Below are positions 1 through 5,692 of a stretch of DNA of 7,552 nt, piece after piece. The DNA comes from Actinomycetota bacterium (GTDB taxonomy: Bacteria; Actinomycetota; Acidimicrobiia; Acidimicrobiales; Ilumatobacteraceae). Both the position numbers and the translations under genes were made by a program. Every line of letters starts with the position of its first letter. The stretch's first letter is position 1. The stretch lies in assembly GCA_005788205.1 (NCBI GenBank), contig SXYT01000148.1:1-7552 (forward strand). The letters run 5' to 3'. Under the pieces are notes generated by a model that ran no database searches, had not been told where the DNA came from, and saw only the letters and a program-made list of their open reading frames with translations.

Positions 1-663
1 CATCGGGTCGCCGATGTGGGCGAGTTCCCAGTCGAGCACCGCCACGAGGCCCGTCCCGTCGACCATCACGTTGCCGAGGCGGAAGTCCCCGTGCACGATC
101 ACGCGTTCCGCGGAGGCAGGCCTGTTCGCCTCGAGCCACCGGAACGCGACCTCGAAGACGGGGTGCGGTTCACCAAGGTCGTCGAGCACGCGCCGGTACG
201 TGGCCACTTCGTCCTGCTCGACGAGGCCGGGCGCCGACCGGGGCGGCAACGAGTGGAGCCTCGCCATGGCTGTTCCGATGTCCGCTGTGAGACGCGCCCT
301 CGCGTGCGTGAACTCGTCGTCGCGCAGGATCTTGCGGGCGATCGTCTCGCCCTCGACCGCGCGCACCACCATGAACGAGTTGCCGAGCGCCGATGACTCC
401 CCGCCGTCCACAACGACCTCGGGCACGGCGACACCCCCGTCGTGCGCGGCACGGAGCACCGCCACTTCAGTGGTCATCGGGCGCACCGCGCCGTCGCGCT
501 GGCGCTGCAGGATGAGCGGTGCGCCGTCCGCATCGAAGCGCCACGTCTCGCGTGACGCCCCGCCCGACAACCGGGCGAGACCCGTCACGTCCGCACCGCC
601 GAGAACAGCAGACAGGCGTGCGGCGAGGTCCGCCGTCGCGTCGTGACCGTTGCCCTTTGCCAT
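1..663 (-). CDS. Phosphotransferase family protein (APH/choline-kinase superfamily), C-terminus cut by window edge
   Basis: Cytoplasmic small-molecule kinase of the aminoglycoside phosphotransferase fold. 221 residues are visible from ATG at 661-663 and the frame stays open to base 1; relatives have about 330-350 residues, so roughly a third is missing. A glycine-rich turn lies near residues 33-38 (LSGGAS). The catalytic Brenner motif HGDFRLGN is at 191-198 (catalytic D193, metal-binding N198), and the second metal motif LDWE follows with D211, then HIGDP. HGDFRLGN plus VLDWEL...GDP resembles the kinase domain of ACAD10/ACAD11 and their bacterial stand-alone relatives, some of which phosphorylate hydroxyacyl-CoA intermediates, more than true antibiotic-resistance enzymes. 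The substrate is therefore inferred and uncertain. It is transcribed divergently from the ABC ATPase gene at 700, with 36 bases between. No Shine-Dalgarno is visible before the ATG. Confidence 0.88.
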   Translation of the reverse strand, partial: MAKGNGHDATADLAARLSAVLGGADVTGLARLSGGASRETWRFDADGAPLILQRQRDGAVRPMTTEVAVLRAAHDGGVAVPEVVVDGGESSALGNSFMVVRAVEGETIARKILRDDEFTHARARLTADIGTAMARLHSLPPRSAPGLVEQDEVATYRRVLDDLGEPHPVFEVAFRWLEANRPASAERVIVHGDFRLGNVMVDGTGLVAVLDWELAHIGDPM

Positions 664-670
664 CGGCGCA

Positions 671-676
671 ACTCTG
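671..676 (-). promoter_or_regulatory. Candidate -10 element for the phosphotransferase gene
   Basis: On the minus strand the hexamer CAGAGT lies 7 bases before the ATG at 663. It keeps A2 and T6 of the actinobacterial TANNNT -10 consensus but not T1. The spacing would start the mRNA at or next to the start codon (leaderless), which fits the absence of a Shine-Dalgarno. No clear -35 is seen. This is weak evidence by itself; it gains some weight from the same arrangement before three other genes in the window. Confidence 0.3.
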
Positions 677-686
677 CCACGCCGAC

Positions 687-692
687 TACGGT
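687..692 (+). promoter_or_regulatory. Candidate -10 element for the stand-alone ABC ATPase gene
   Basis: TACGGT on the plus strand matches TANNNT and ends 7 bases before the GTG at 700. This places the likely transcription start at the start codon. It is the main reason, besides the length of the ATPase domain, for preferring GTG 700 over the upstream GTG at 643, which would run into the divergent phosphotransferase gene. No -35 consensus is evident. Confidence 0.42.
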
Positions 693-699
693 CCCTGCA

Positions 700-1515
700 G
701 TGCCGAACGACCCCGGGAGCCTGCCGACCCTCGATCCGTTGCTCGCCACGGAGGCCGTCAGCGTCGTGCGCGGCGGGCGCGCAGTCCTCGACAGGGTCAC
801 CTTCGCCGTCTTGCCCGGCGAGCGGTGGGTGGTGCTCGGGCCGAACGGGTGCGGCAAGACGACCCTGCTGAAGGTGCTCTCGCTCTACCTGCACCCCTCG
901 AGCGGGCACGTCAGCGCCCTCGGCCGGCAACTCGGCACGTTCGACGTGCGCACGGTGCGGCCCCGCATCGCGTACTCCTCGGCGAGCCTGTCCGCGGAAC
1001 TGAGACCGGCACTCACCGCGGAGGAGGTCGTGATGACCGCCAGACACGGTGCACTCGAGCCGTGGTGGCATGACTACGGCCCGCCGGACCACGAGCGTGC
1101 CCGCGAATGCCTCGCGCGTCTCGCTGTGGGGGCCTTCGCGGCCTCTCCGTTCGGTGCCCTGTCCTCCGGGGAGCAGCAACGCGTCCTGCTCGCGCGCGCC
1201 CTGATGAACGACCCGTTCGTCGTGCTGCTCGATGAGCCGTCCGCGCGCCTCGACCTCGGGGGCCGCGAGGATCTCGTGCGCATCCTCGATGGCTTCGCCG
1301 CCGCCAACCCGATGCTCCCGACAGTCACGGTCACTCATCACGTGGACGAGATCGCACCCTCCACCACGCACTGCATGATGCTGCGGGACGGCGCGGTGCT
1401 CGCCACCGGCCGGGTCGGTGACGTCCTCGACTCCGCACGGCTGTCAGAGTGCTTCGGCACCGCACTGACGGTGGAACGCCGCGACAACGGGCGCTTCAGC
1501 GCGTGGAGCCGTTGA
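700..1515 (+). CDS. Stand-alone ABC transporter-type ATPase (YlmA-like)
   Basis: A single ABC nucleotide-binding domain of 271 residues from GTG 700 (290 if GTG 643 were used). Walker A GPNGCGKTT is at 47-55, the signature LSSGEQQ at 154-160, Walker B VVLLDEP at 174-180 with catalytic E179, D-loop SARLDL just after, and the switch histidine in THH at 213. All hydrolysis motifs are therefore intact. The Q-loop position, normally a glutamine after a hydrophobic strand, reads IAYSSASLS at 90-98, with serines instead; I recall a similar SS pattern in YlmA-type ATPases. No membrane segment and no permease gene lies next to it, so its partner and substrate are unknown. It could serve a distant transporter or have a non-transport role. 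The 3' end overlaps the opposing SRPBCC gene by 20 bases. Confidence 0.85.
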   Translation: MPNDPGSLPTLDPLLATEAVSVVRGGRAVLDRVTFAVLPGERWVVLGPNGCGKTTLLKVLSLYLHPSSGHVSALGRQLGTFDVRTVRPRIAYSSASLSAELRPALTAEEVVMTARHGALEPWWHDYGPPDHERARECLARLAVGAFAASPFGALSSGEQQRVLLARALMNDPFVVLLDEPSARLDLGGREDLVRILDGFAAANPMLPTVTVTHHVDEIAPSTTHCMMLRDGAVLATGRVGDVLDSARLSECFGTALTVERRDNGRFSAWSR

Positions 1516-1951
1516 CAGCGGCCGCGAGCCCCTTCTTGCCGGCCTCGATGTTGGAGGCGAGCACACGGTCGAGCACCCCGGCGGTCCACAGGCTGCCGCC
1601 GTACTGGAGGTCCATTGTGACCGTGCACCCCGGGCCGCGCGGGGACACGCACACGGTCATCGTCCATGAAGAGTGCTGACGCTCCGGCACCTCGCGGCGG
1701 GAGAACACCACGGTGACGGTGCCGTCAGCGGACGTGGAGTGGTGCGTGCGGACCATCCGCAGCCGCTTCGACCGGGCGAACGGCCCGACCTTCGCGCGCA
1801 ACTCCACGGACCATGCGGTCTCCCCGTCCGCGTCGTCACGGCCGAGGCCGTGGATCACAGGCATCCACTGCGCGTAGGCGGAGAGGTCATCGACCAGCGG
1901 GACGACGGAACCGACCGGCACATCGAGATCGAGGGACGACGACGTCCTCAC
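1496..1951 (-). CDS. SRPBCC-fold protein (polyketide cyclase/CoxG-like), ligand unknown
   Basis: 151 residues from a GTG at 1949-1951. The N-terminal pattern (LDLDVPVGSVVPLVDDLSAY followed by QWMPVI, residues 7-33) is the usual first strand plus helix of START/SRPBCC proteins, which form a helix-grip hydrophobic pocket. Alternating beta-strands follow (47-115), and a long C-terminal helix spans about 120-147 (VLDRVLASNIEAGKKGLAAA). Length is typical of a single-domain member. The family binds or cyclises hydrophobic ligands, but no catalytic residues can be assigned here, so the role is open. The start codon overlaps the stop of the upstream DUF3499-like gene (GTGA, 1948-1951), implying translational coupling and a shared function or dosage. 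The 3' end overlaps the opposing ABC ATPase gene at 1496-1515. Confidence 0.8.
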   Translation of the reverse strand: MRTSSSLDLDVPVGSVVPLVDDLSAYAQWMPVIHGLGRDDADGETAWSVELRAKVGPFARSKRLRMVRTHHSTSADGTVTVVFSRREVPERQHSSWTMTVCVSPRGPGCTVTMDLQYGGSLWTAGVLDRVLASNIEAGKKGLAAAVNGSTR

Positions 1952-2508
1952 TCCGCGTCCTCTTCCGGCGATTCCCCGAACGCACGGCCGAGCAGGCGCC
2001 CGTACCTGGGCTTTTCCTCACCGTCCTCGTACTCGAGAGTGCGACCGAGCCGGGGGGACCACGGGATTGCCTGCGTCTCGTCGGGGTCGACAGGCTGGCC
2101 TTGGGGCTCGTCTGCCCCGGTGTTCTCCGGCTGTGTGCCCGGCTCGTCGAGCTCGCGGCGCAGCGCCTCGAACAATGACGGCACGTCCTCGGGCCTTGCG
2201 CGCTCCCGTTTCTTCGGTGCGGCCCGCCCGCCGGCCTGCTTCCTGGCGGCCTTGCCGCCGGACTCTTGCTTCCCCGACGACTCGTCTGTCGCCACGCGGA
2301 ACAGCTTCGGGTTCGGGTCACGGCGGTCATCCAGCGTCCACCCGTGCGGAACGGAGAGCGCGTTCGCGTGCCGCCTGCAGAGACGACCCGTGATCTCGCG
2401 CTCCCCCACGGTGATGACGTTCACCCACACGCTGAGGCTGGCCCTGTCGATCCCGTACGACGCATCCGCCACGGCACCGCAGCCGGGACGCTCGCACAAG
2501 TTTCTCAC
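1948..2508 (-). CDS. DUF3499-like protein with Cys/His-rich N-terminus
   Basis: 186 residues from GTG at 2506-2508. The N-terminal 70 residues resemble the actinobacterial DUF3499 family: a CERPGC pair (C5, C10), a beta-strand-rich middle and a CRRH motif (C44, H47), followed by PHGW at 54-57. C-X4-C with C-X2-H looks like a small zinc-binding knuckle; this is inferred from spacing. Residues 78-107 form a Lys/Arg/Ala/Gly-rich, probably disordered stretch, then an acidic proline-rich segment (118-145). A C-terminal block with PWSPRLGR and RYGRLLGRAF (about 150-177) looks conserved enough to be functional. No enzyme motif or membrane segment is present and the function is unknown. It is first in a two-gene unit with the SRPBCC gene, 29 bases after the tRNA-Val, and could be co-transcribed with the tRNA or start from its own leaderless promoter. 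Confidence 0.78.
   Translation of the reverse strand: MRNLCERPGCGAVADASYGIDRASLSVWVNVITVGEREITGRLCRRHANALSVPHGWTLDDRRDPNPKLFRVATDESSGKQESGGKAARKQAGGRAAPKKRERARPEDVPSLFEALRRELDEPGTQPENTGADEPQGQPVDPDETQAIPWSPRLGRTLEYEDGEEKPRYGRLLGRAFGESPEEDAE
1958..1963 (-). promoter_or_regulatory. Ribosome binding site of the SRPBCC gene, inside the upstream gene
   Basis: AGAGGA on the minus strand, 6 bases before the GTG at 1951, lies within the last codons of the DUF3499-like gene. It supports the GTG start and reinitiation at the GTGA overlap. Confidence 0.6.
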
Positions 2509-2514
2509 GTGCCC

Positions 2515-2520
2515 AAGGTA
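2515..2520 (-). promoter_or_regulatory. Candidate -10 element for the DUF3499/SRPBCC unit
   Basis: Minus-strand TACCTT matches TANNNT and lies exactly 6 bases before the GTG at 2508, the spacing expected when transcription begins at the start codon. No Shine-Dalgarno is visible in the 29 bases between tRNA and gene. The -35 region would fall inside the 3' part of the tRNA and shows no consensus. Confidence 0.42.
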
Positions 2521-2537
2521 GTGGCGCGCAACGTCAG

Positions 2538-2614
2538 TGGTGGGCGATACGGGACTCGAACCCGGGACCTCTACCGTGTGAAGGTAGCGCTCTAACCAAC
2601 TGAGCTAATCGCCC
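2538..2614 (-). tRNA. tRNA-Val (anticodon CAC), CCA encoded
   Basis: The minus strand folds as a full cloverleaf. The acceptor stem GGGCGAT pairs with ATCGCCC (7 of 7). D stem is GCTC/GAGC with loop AGTTGGTTA. Anticodon stem CTACC/GGTAG has loop TTCACAC, giving anticodon CAC, which reads the valine codon GUG, common in GC-rich genomes. A 5-base variable loop precedes the T arm with loop TTCGAGT. The discriminator is A at 2541 and CCA is encoded at 2538-2540. The outermost T-stem pair (49-65) is a C-U mismatch; the other four pairs are G-C. Coordinates include the CCA; the body alone is 2541-2614. Confidence 0.97.
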
Positions 2615-2627
2615 TTGCGGAAGGGAA

Positions 2628-2633
2628 AGACTA
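2628..2633 (-). promoter_or_regulatory. Candidate -10 element of the tRNA-Val gene
   Basis: Minus-strand TAGTCT fits TANNNT and sits 13 bases before the mature tRNA 5' end, leaving a short leader of about 6-7 bases for RNase P removal. A GC-rich palindrome (CGGGGCCCCG, 2640-2649) lies in the spacer region. No good -35 is seen. Confidence 0.4.
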
Positions 2634-2679
2634 CCGAGGCGGGGCCCCGAACCGCCACGCGGGAGCGTCGTGGGAAGCG

Positions 2680-3606
2680 TCAGTAGCCGGCGCGGGGGTC
2701 GATCAAGCCGATGAGCGGCTCGCCGGCCACGTACCTGCGCACGTTCTCCCTGATGCGCTCCGACAGGAGCGGCACGGCCATCTCGGGCGTGTTGCCCACG
2801 TGCGGGGTGATGATGCAGTTCGGCATCGACCACAGCGGGTGCCCGGCGGGCAGCGGCTCGGGATCGGTCACGTCGAGTGCCGCCCCGCCGATCTCGCCGT
2901 TCTGGAGTGCCCACACGAGGTCGTCGGTGACGATGTGCGCGCCGCGCGCGACGTTCACGATCCACGCGTGGTTCTCCATGACCTCGAGTTCGGCACGCCC
3001 GATGATGCCGCGCGTCTCTTCGGTCAGGGACAGCGCGAGCACGACGAGGTCCGCGCCGGCGAGCGCATCAACCAGGTTCTCCGTGCCGACCACGTCGTCG
3101 GCGCCCTCGATGTGCTCCACGTTGCGTCGCACCACGGTGATACGGCAGCCGAACCCGCCGAGGAGGCGCACGAGCGACTCGGTGATGCCGCCGCCCCCGA
3201 GGACGGTCACGCGCGCACCGAGCAGGTTGCGGCCCGCGGGTCCGGTCCACTCCGCGGCACGAGAGTAGGCGGCCACGTTGCGCATGCCCGCCAGGGCGAG
3301 CGCGACCACGTGCTCGGCGACGGGCTCCGCGTAGACACCCTTGCCACAGGTCCAGGTGCGCGACCCGTCCACGATCGGCGCGAAGTTCTCCACGCCGGCG
3401 AAGGGCACCTGCACCCAGTCGATGCGCGGGTGGTCGGAGAGCAGTTGTGCCAGGCCGTCTGCGTCACGGGCGGCGGTCCACACCACGGCTGTCGCCTCGT
3501 GCGGGCCGGTCACCGCGGCACCGCCCTGCACCACCGCCTCCGACACCCAGGCCGGCGACGAGACGGGCTGGACGGTGACGGTGCGGGTCCCCGGGGTTTG
3601 GTCCAT
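2680..3606 (-). CDS. D-isomer-specific 2-hydroxyacid dehydrogenase family protein, probably NADP(H)-type
   Basis: 308 residues from ATG at 3604-3606, normal for the family. It would interconvert a 2-hydroxyacid and a 2-oxoacid in the cytoplasm. A flavodoxin-like substrate domain is followed by a Rossmann domain with the dinucleotide motif GGGGIT at 137-142 (last glycine of GxGxxG replaced by threonine). The catalytic triad is present: R221 in NVARG, E250 in DPEP and H269 in TPHVG. At the end of the second beta-strand the sequence is VVRR (R160, R161) with no aspartate, which in this family indicates NADP(H) rather than NAD(H), as in GhrA-type glyoxylate/hydroxypyruvate reductases. The exact substrate cannot be assigned. 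It follows the transporter permease gene by 45 bases on the same strand and may be co-transcribed, but a candidate promoter lies in that gap and no Shine-Dalgarno is visible. Confidence 0.9.
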   Translation of the reverse strand: MDQTPGTRTVTVQPVSSPAWVSEAVVQGGAAVTGPHEATAVVWTAARDADGLAQLLSDHPRIDWVQVPFAGVENFAPIVDGSRTWTCGKGVYAEPVAEHVVALALAGMRNVAAYSRAAEWTGPAGRNLLGARVTVLGGGGITESLVRLLGGFGCRITVVRRNVEHIEGADDVVGTENLVDALAGADLVVLALSLTEETRGIIGRAELEVMENHAWIVNVARGAHIVTDDLVWALQNGEIGGAALDVTDPEPLPAGHPLWSMPNCIITPHVGNTPEMAVPLLSERIRENVRRYVAGEPLIGLIDPRAGY

Positions 3607-3614
3607 GCGTGAGA

Positions 3615-3620
3615 ACGATA
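3615..3620 (-). promoter_or_regulatory. Candidate -10 element for the hydroxyacid dehydrogenase gene
   Basis: Minus-strand TATCGT fits TANNNT, 8 bases before the ATG at 3606. The gap between permease and dehydrogenase has no Shine-Dalgarno, so a leaderless or near-leaderless transcript is plausible. A TTCACC lies 19 bases further upstream as a poor -35 candidate. Confidence 0.38.
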
Positions 3621-3651
3621 CGGTGCGGCGGCGCGCGCGGGTGAACCGGCG

Positions 3652-5688
3652 TCAGGACCCGCCGGTGAGCGTCGCGGCGATGTCGCTCGACGTGCTGCCG
3701 GAGCGGCGCAGCACGACGGCAACGAACCAGAGCGCCGCCATCGTGACGACGAAGAGGATCATCGCGCCGACACCCCAGAACGGCTTGATGGTGCTGCGCG
3801 TCGCACCGAGGAGGGCCACCGGGAACGTGGTGGAGCCGGCCTCGGAGATCAACGTGGAGATAACCGCGTTGTCGAGACAGAGCGTGAACGAGAGCAGCCC
3901 TCCCGCCACGAGCGCCGACGAGATGAGCGGGAGCGTGACCTGGCGGAACGCACGCGACGGCGTGGCTCCGAGGTCGGCGGCGGCCTCCTCCAGTGCCTCG
4001 TCGAGACCCTCGAGACGGGCCCGCACGATGAGCGTGACGACGGCACTCGCGTAGAGCGACTGCCCGACCCAGAGCTTGTTGATGCCGCCGTTGAACGGGC
4101 CCCATCCGTCGGTCACGATGCTGCCGATCAGGGGGAAATCGGCGAAGCGCGGGAACCACGTGGCGAGCGCCACGGCGTCCATGATCTCGGGGGTCACGAG
4201 GATGAGGAACAGCACCGCCATGAACGCCTTGGTCCAGGAACCGGGCCGCCGCGCGAGTGCCACACCGGCGAGGCCGCCGATGATGACCGCGATGACAGTG
4301 GCACCGGAGGCGGCGATGAACGAGTTGCGGATCGCGTCACCCACGCCGGAGAACACGAAGACGTCGCGGTACCGGTCGGTGAGCATCCAGTTGAGGAGCA
4401 CGGCGACGGCGAACCCCACGGGTCCGATCCAGTTGACGGCGCGCGCGGGGAGGGAAGTGAACCGGCGCAGGAGTGCCCGCACGACGAGCGCCCCGACGAT
4501 CACGAGGGCACCACGGATGAGCACCGACCATGCCACCCCGACATCGAACAACTCACCCCACCACTTGGTGCTGGAGTGGCCGGACCAGATCGTGAATGAC
4601 TGGCCCCTGTTGAACGAGTGGACGAACACGAGGATGATGGGGACGAACAGGAACAGGAGCACGCACCCCGTCCACACGCCGAGGAGCAGGCGCTCCGGCT
4701 CGCGGGCACCCCGGCCGGTCCGTGCACCCCTTGCCCCGTCTGCGATCGCGCGCCCGTGGATGGCCCGGCGCACCCTCTCCCCGACCGGTGCGAGAAGCCC
4801 GAAGGCGCGGGGCACGAGCCACACCACTGCCGCACCGACGACGAGCGTCAGGAGCACCGCGACGATCATGAGCACCGCCATCGCAGACCCGAGCGGCCAG
4901 TTCTGCGCCCCGCCGAACTGGGAGGCGATGAGCGCGCCGATCATGTTGCCTTTCGCGCCGCCGAGCACGGTCGCCGCCACGTAGTCACCGCACATCGGGA
5001 TGAACGTGAGCAGCACGCCTGCCACGATCCCCGGGCCCGCGAGCGGCAGGGTGACGGACACGAACGTGGCGACACGACCTGCTCCGAGGTCCTTGCTGGC
5101 CTCGCGCATGCGGGTGTCGATGCGGTCGAGCGCCACGAACAGGGGCAGGATCATGAACCCGAGGTAGTTGTAGACCAACGCGATCTGCACCGCGACCGAG
5201 GTCTCGAGGACCTGGATGCCGTTCTCCCCCACCCATCCGAGGTCCATGAGGAACCTCGAGAGCGAGCCGTTCGGGGCGAGCGGGATGCGCCAGGCGACGG
5301 TGCGGATGAGAAAACTCGTGAAACTCGGCACGACGACGAGCGCCAGGATGACGGCGCGCCACCTCTCGGACACCTTGAACGTTGCGAAGTACGCCACCGG
5401 CAACCCGACGATGACGCACAGTGCAGTGGCGATGACGGAGATCCGCAGCGTCCCCTTGAAGACGGTGAAGAAGGTGGCGTCGAACACCTGCGAGTAGTTC
5501 GCGGTGGTCAGCCTGGTGAGGTCGACGGGCAGGAGGAGCGAGGTGTCCTTCGTGCCGAACGAGTAGTAGATGATGTAGGCGATCGGGACGACGAAGAAGA
5601 GCGCGTACCAGATGATGGCGGGAAGTGCGAGCGCGAATCTCGGCGCCCGCACCCCCCTGCGCGATCTCCCTGCGACCGTTCCGGCCAC
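3652..5688 (-). CDS. Fused PotB-PotC-type ABC importer permease (spermidine/putrescine type)
   Basis: 678 residues from GTG at 5686-5688, 4 bases after the potD stop. Two permease halves, each normally a separate protein of about 270-300 residues, are joined in one chain and would form the complete channel. Half 1 (about 18-294) has six hydrophobic segments and the ATPase-contacting EAA loop at 195-220 (REASKDLGAG, then VTLPLAGPGI). A basic, Gly/Arg-rich linker (297-333) would lie in the cytoplasm. Half 2 (334-661) has its EAA loop at 567-588 (EEAAADLGAT, then VTLPL). Half 2 carries an unusual insertion of about 65 residues (382-447) with two hydrophobic segments (about 388-407 and 418-436), placed between the WWGELF motif and the NSF that normally follows closely. 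No strong Shine-Dalgarno is seen, so translation probably depends on coupling to potD. A GTG at codon 13 is a possible alternative start. Confidence 0.9.
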   Translation of the reverse strand: MAGTVAGRSRRGVRAPRFALALPAIIWYALFFVVPIAYIIYYSFGTKDTSLLLPVDLTRLTTANYSQVFDATFFTVFKGTLRISVIATALCVIVGLPVAYFATFKVSERWRAVILALVVVPSFTSFLIRTVAWRIPLAPNGSLSRFLMDLGWVGENGIQVLETSVAVQIALVYNYLGFMILPLFVALDRIDTRMREASKDLGAGRVATFVSVTLPLAGPGIVAGVLLTFIPMCGDYVAATVLGGAKGNMIGALIASQFGGAQNWPLGSAMAVLMIVAVLLTLVVGAAVVWLVPRAFGLLAPVGERVRRAIHGRAIADGARGARTGRGAREPERLLLGVWTGCVLLFLFVPIILVFVHSFNRGQSFTIWSGHSSTKWWGELFDVGVAWSVLIRGALVIVGALVVRALLRRFTSLPARAVNWIGPVGFAVAVLLNWMLTDRYRDVFVFSGVGDAIRNSFIAASGATVIAVIIGGLAGVALARRPGSWTKAFMAVLFLILVTPEIMDAVALATWFPRFADFPLIGSIVTDGWGPFNGGINKLWVGQSLYASAVVTLIVRARLEGLDEALEEAAADLGATPSRAFRQVTLPLISSALVAGGLLSFTLCLDNAVISTLISEAGSTTFPVALLGATRSTIKPFWGVGAMILFVVTMAALWFVAVVLRRSGSTSSDIAATLTGGS

Positions 5689-5692
5689 GGGG

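Noticed and set aside
1..663. Antibiotic resistance gene (aminoglycoside phosphotransferase)
   Set aside because: The HGDFRLGN and LDWEL motifs resemble the ACAD10/11-type metabolic kinase group, and no mobile element or other resistance gene is nearby.
643..699. Upstream GTG at 643 as the start of the stand-alone ATPase
   Set aside because: It would add 19 residues of unusual composition before the domain and overlap the divergent phosphotransferase start. GTG 700 has a well-placed -10-like hexamer and gives a normal length.
1673..2521. Plus-strand open frame (282 codons) across the SRPBCC/DUF3499 pair
   Set aside because: Low-complexity Ser/Arg/Pro composition. The opposing pair has a GTGA overlap, internal ribosome site and family-like motifs.
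2541..2614. tRNA as an integration site (attB) for a genomic island
   Set aside because: No integrase gene and no second copy of the tRNA 3' end was noticed in the window. Flanking genes look like ordinary chromosomal genes.
2638..2656. Possible rho-independent terminator (GGCGG/CCGCC stem around a GGGGCCCC core) after the dehydrogenase
   Set aside because: Only a 5-base stem with a 9-base loop and no T-run on the minus strand. It may simply be a GC-rich part of the tRNA promoter region.
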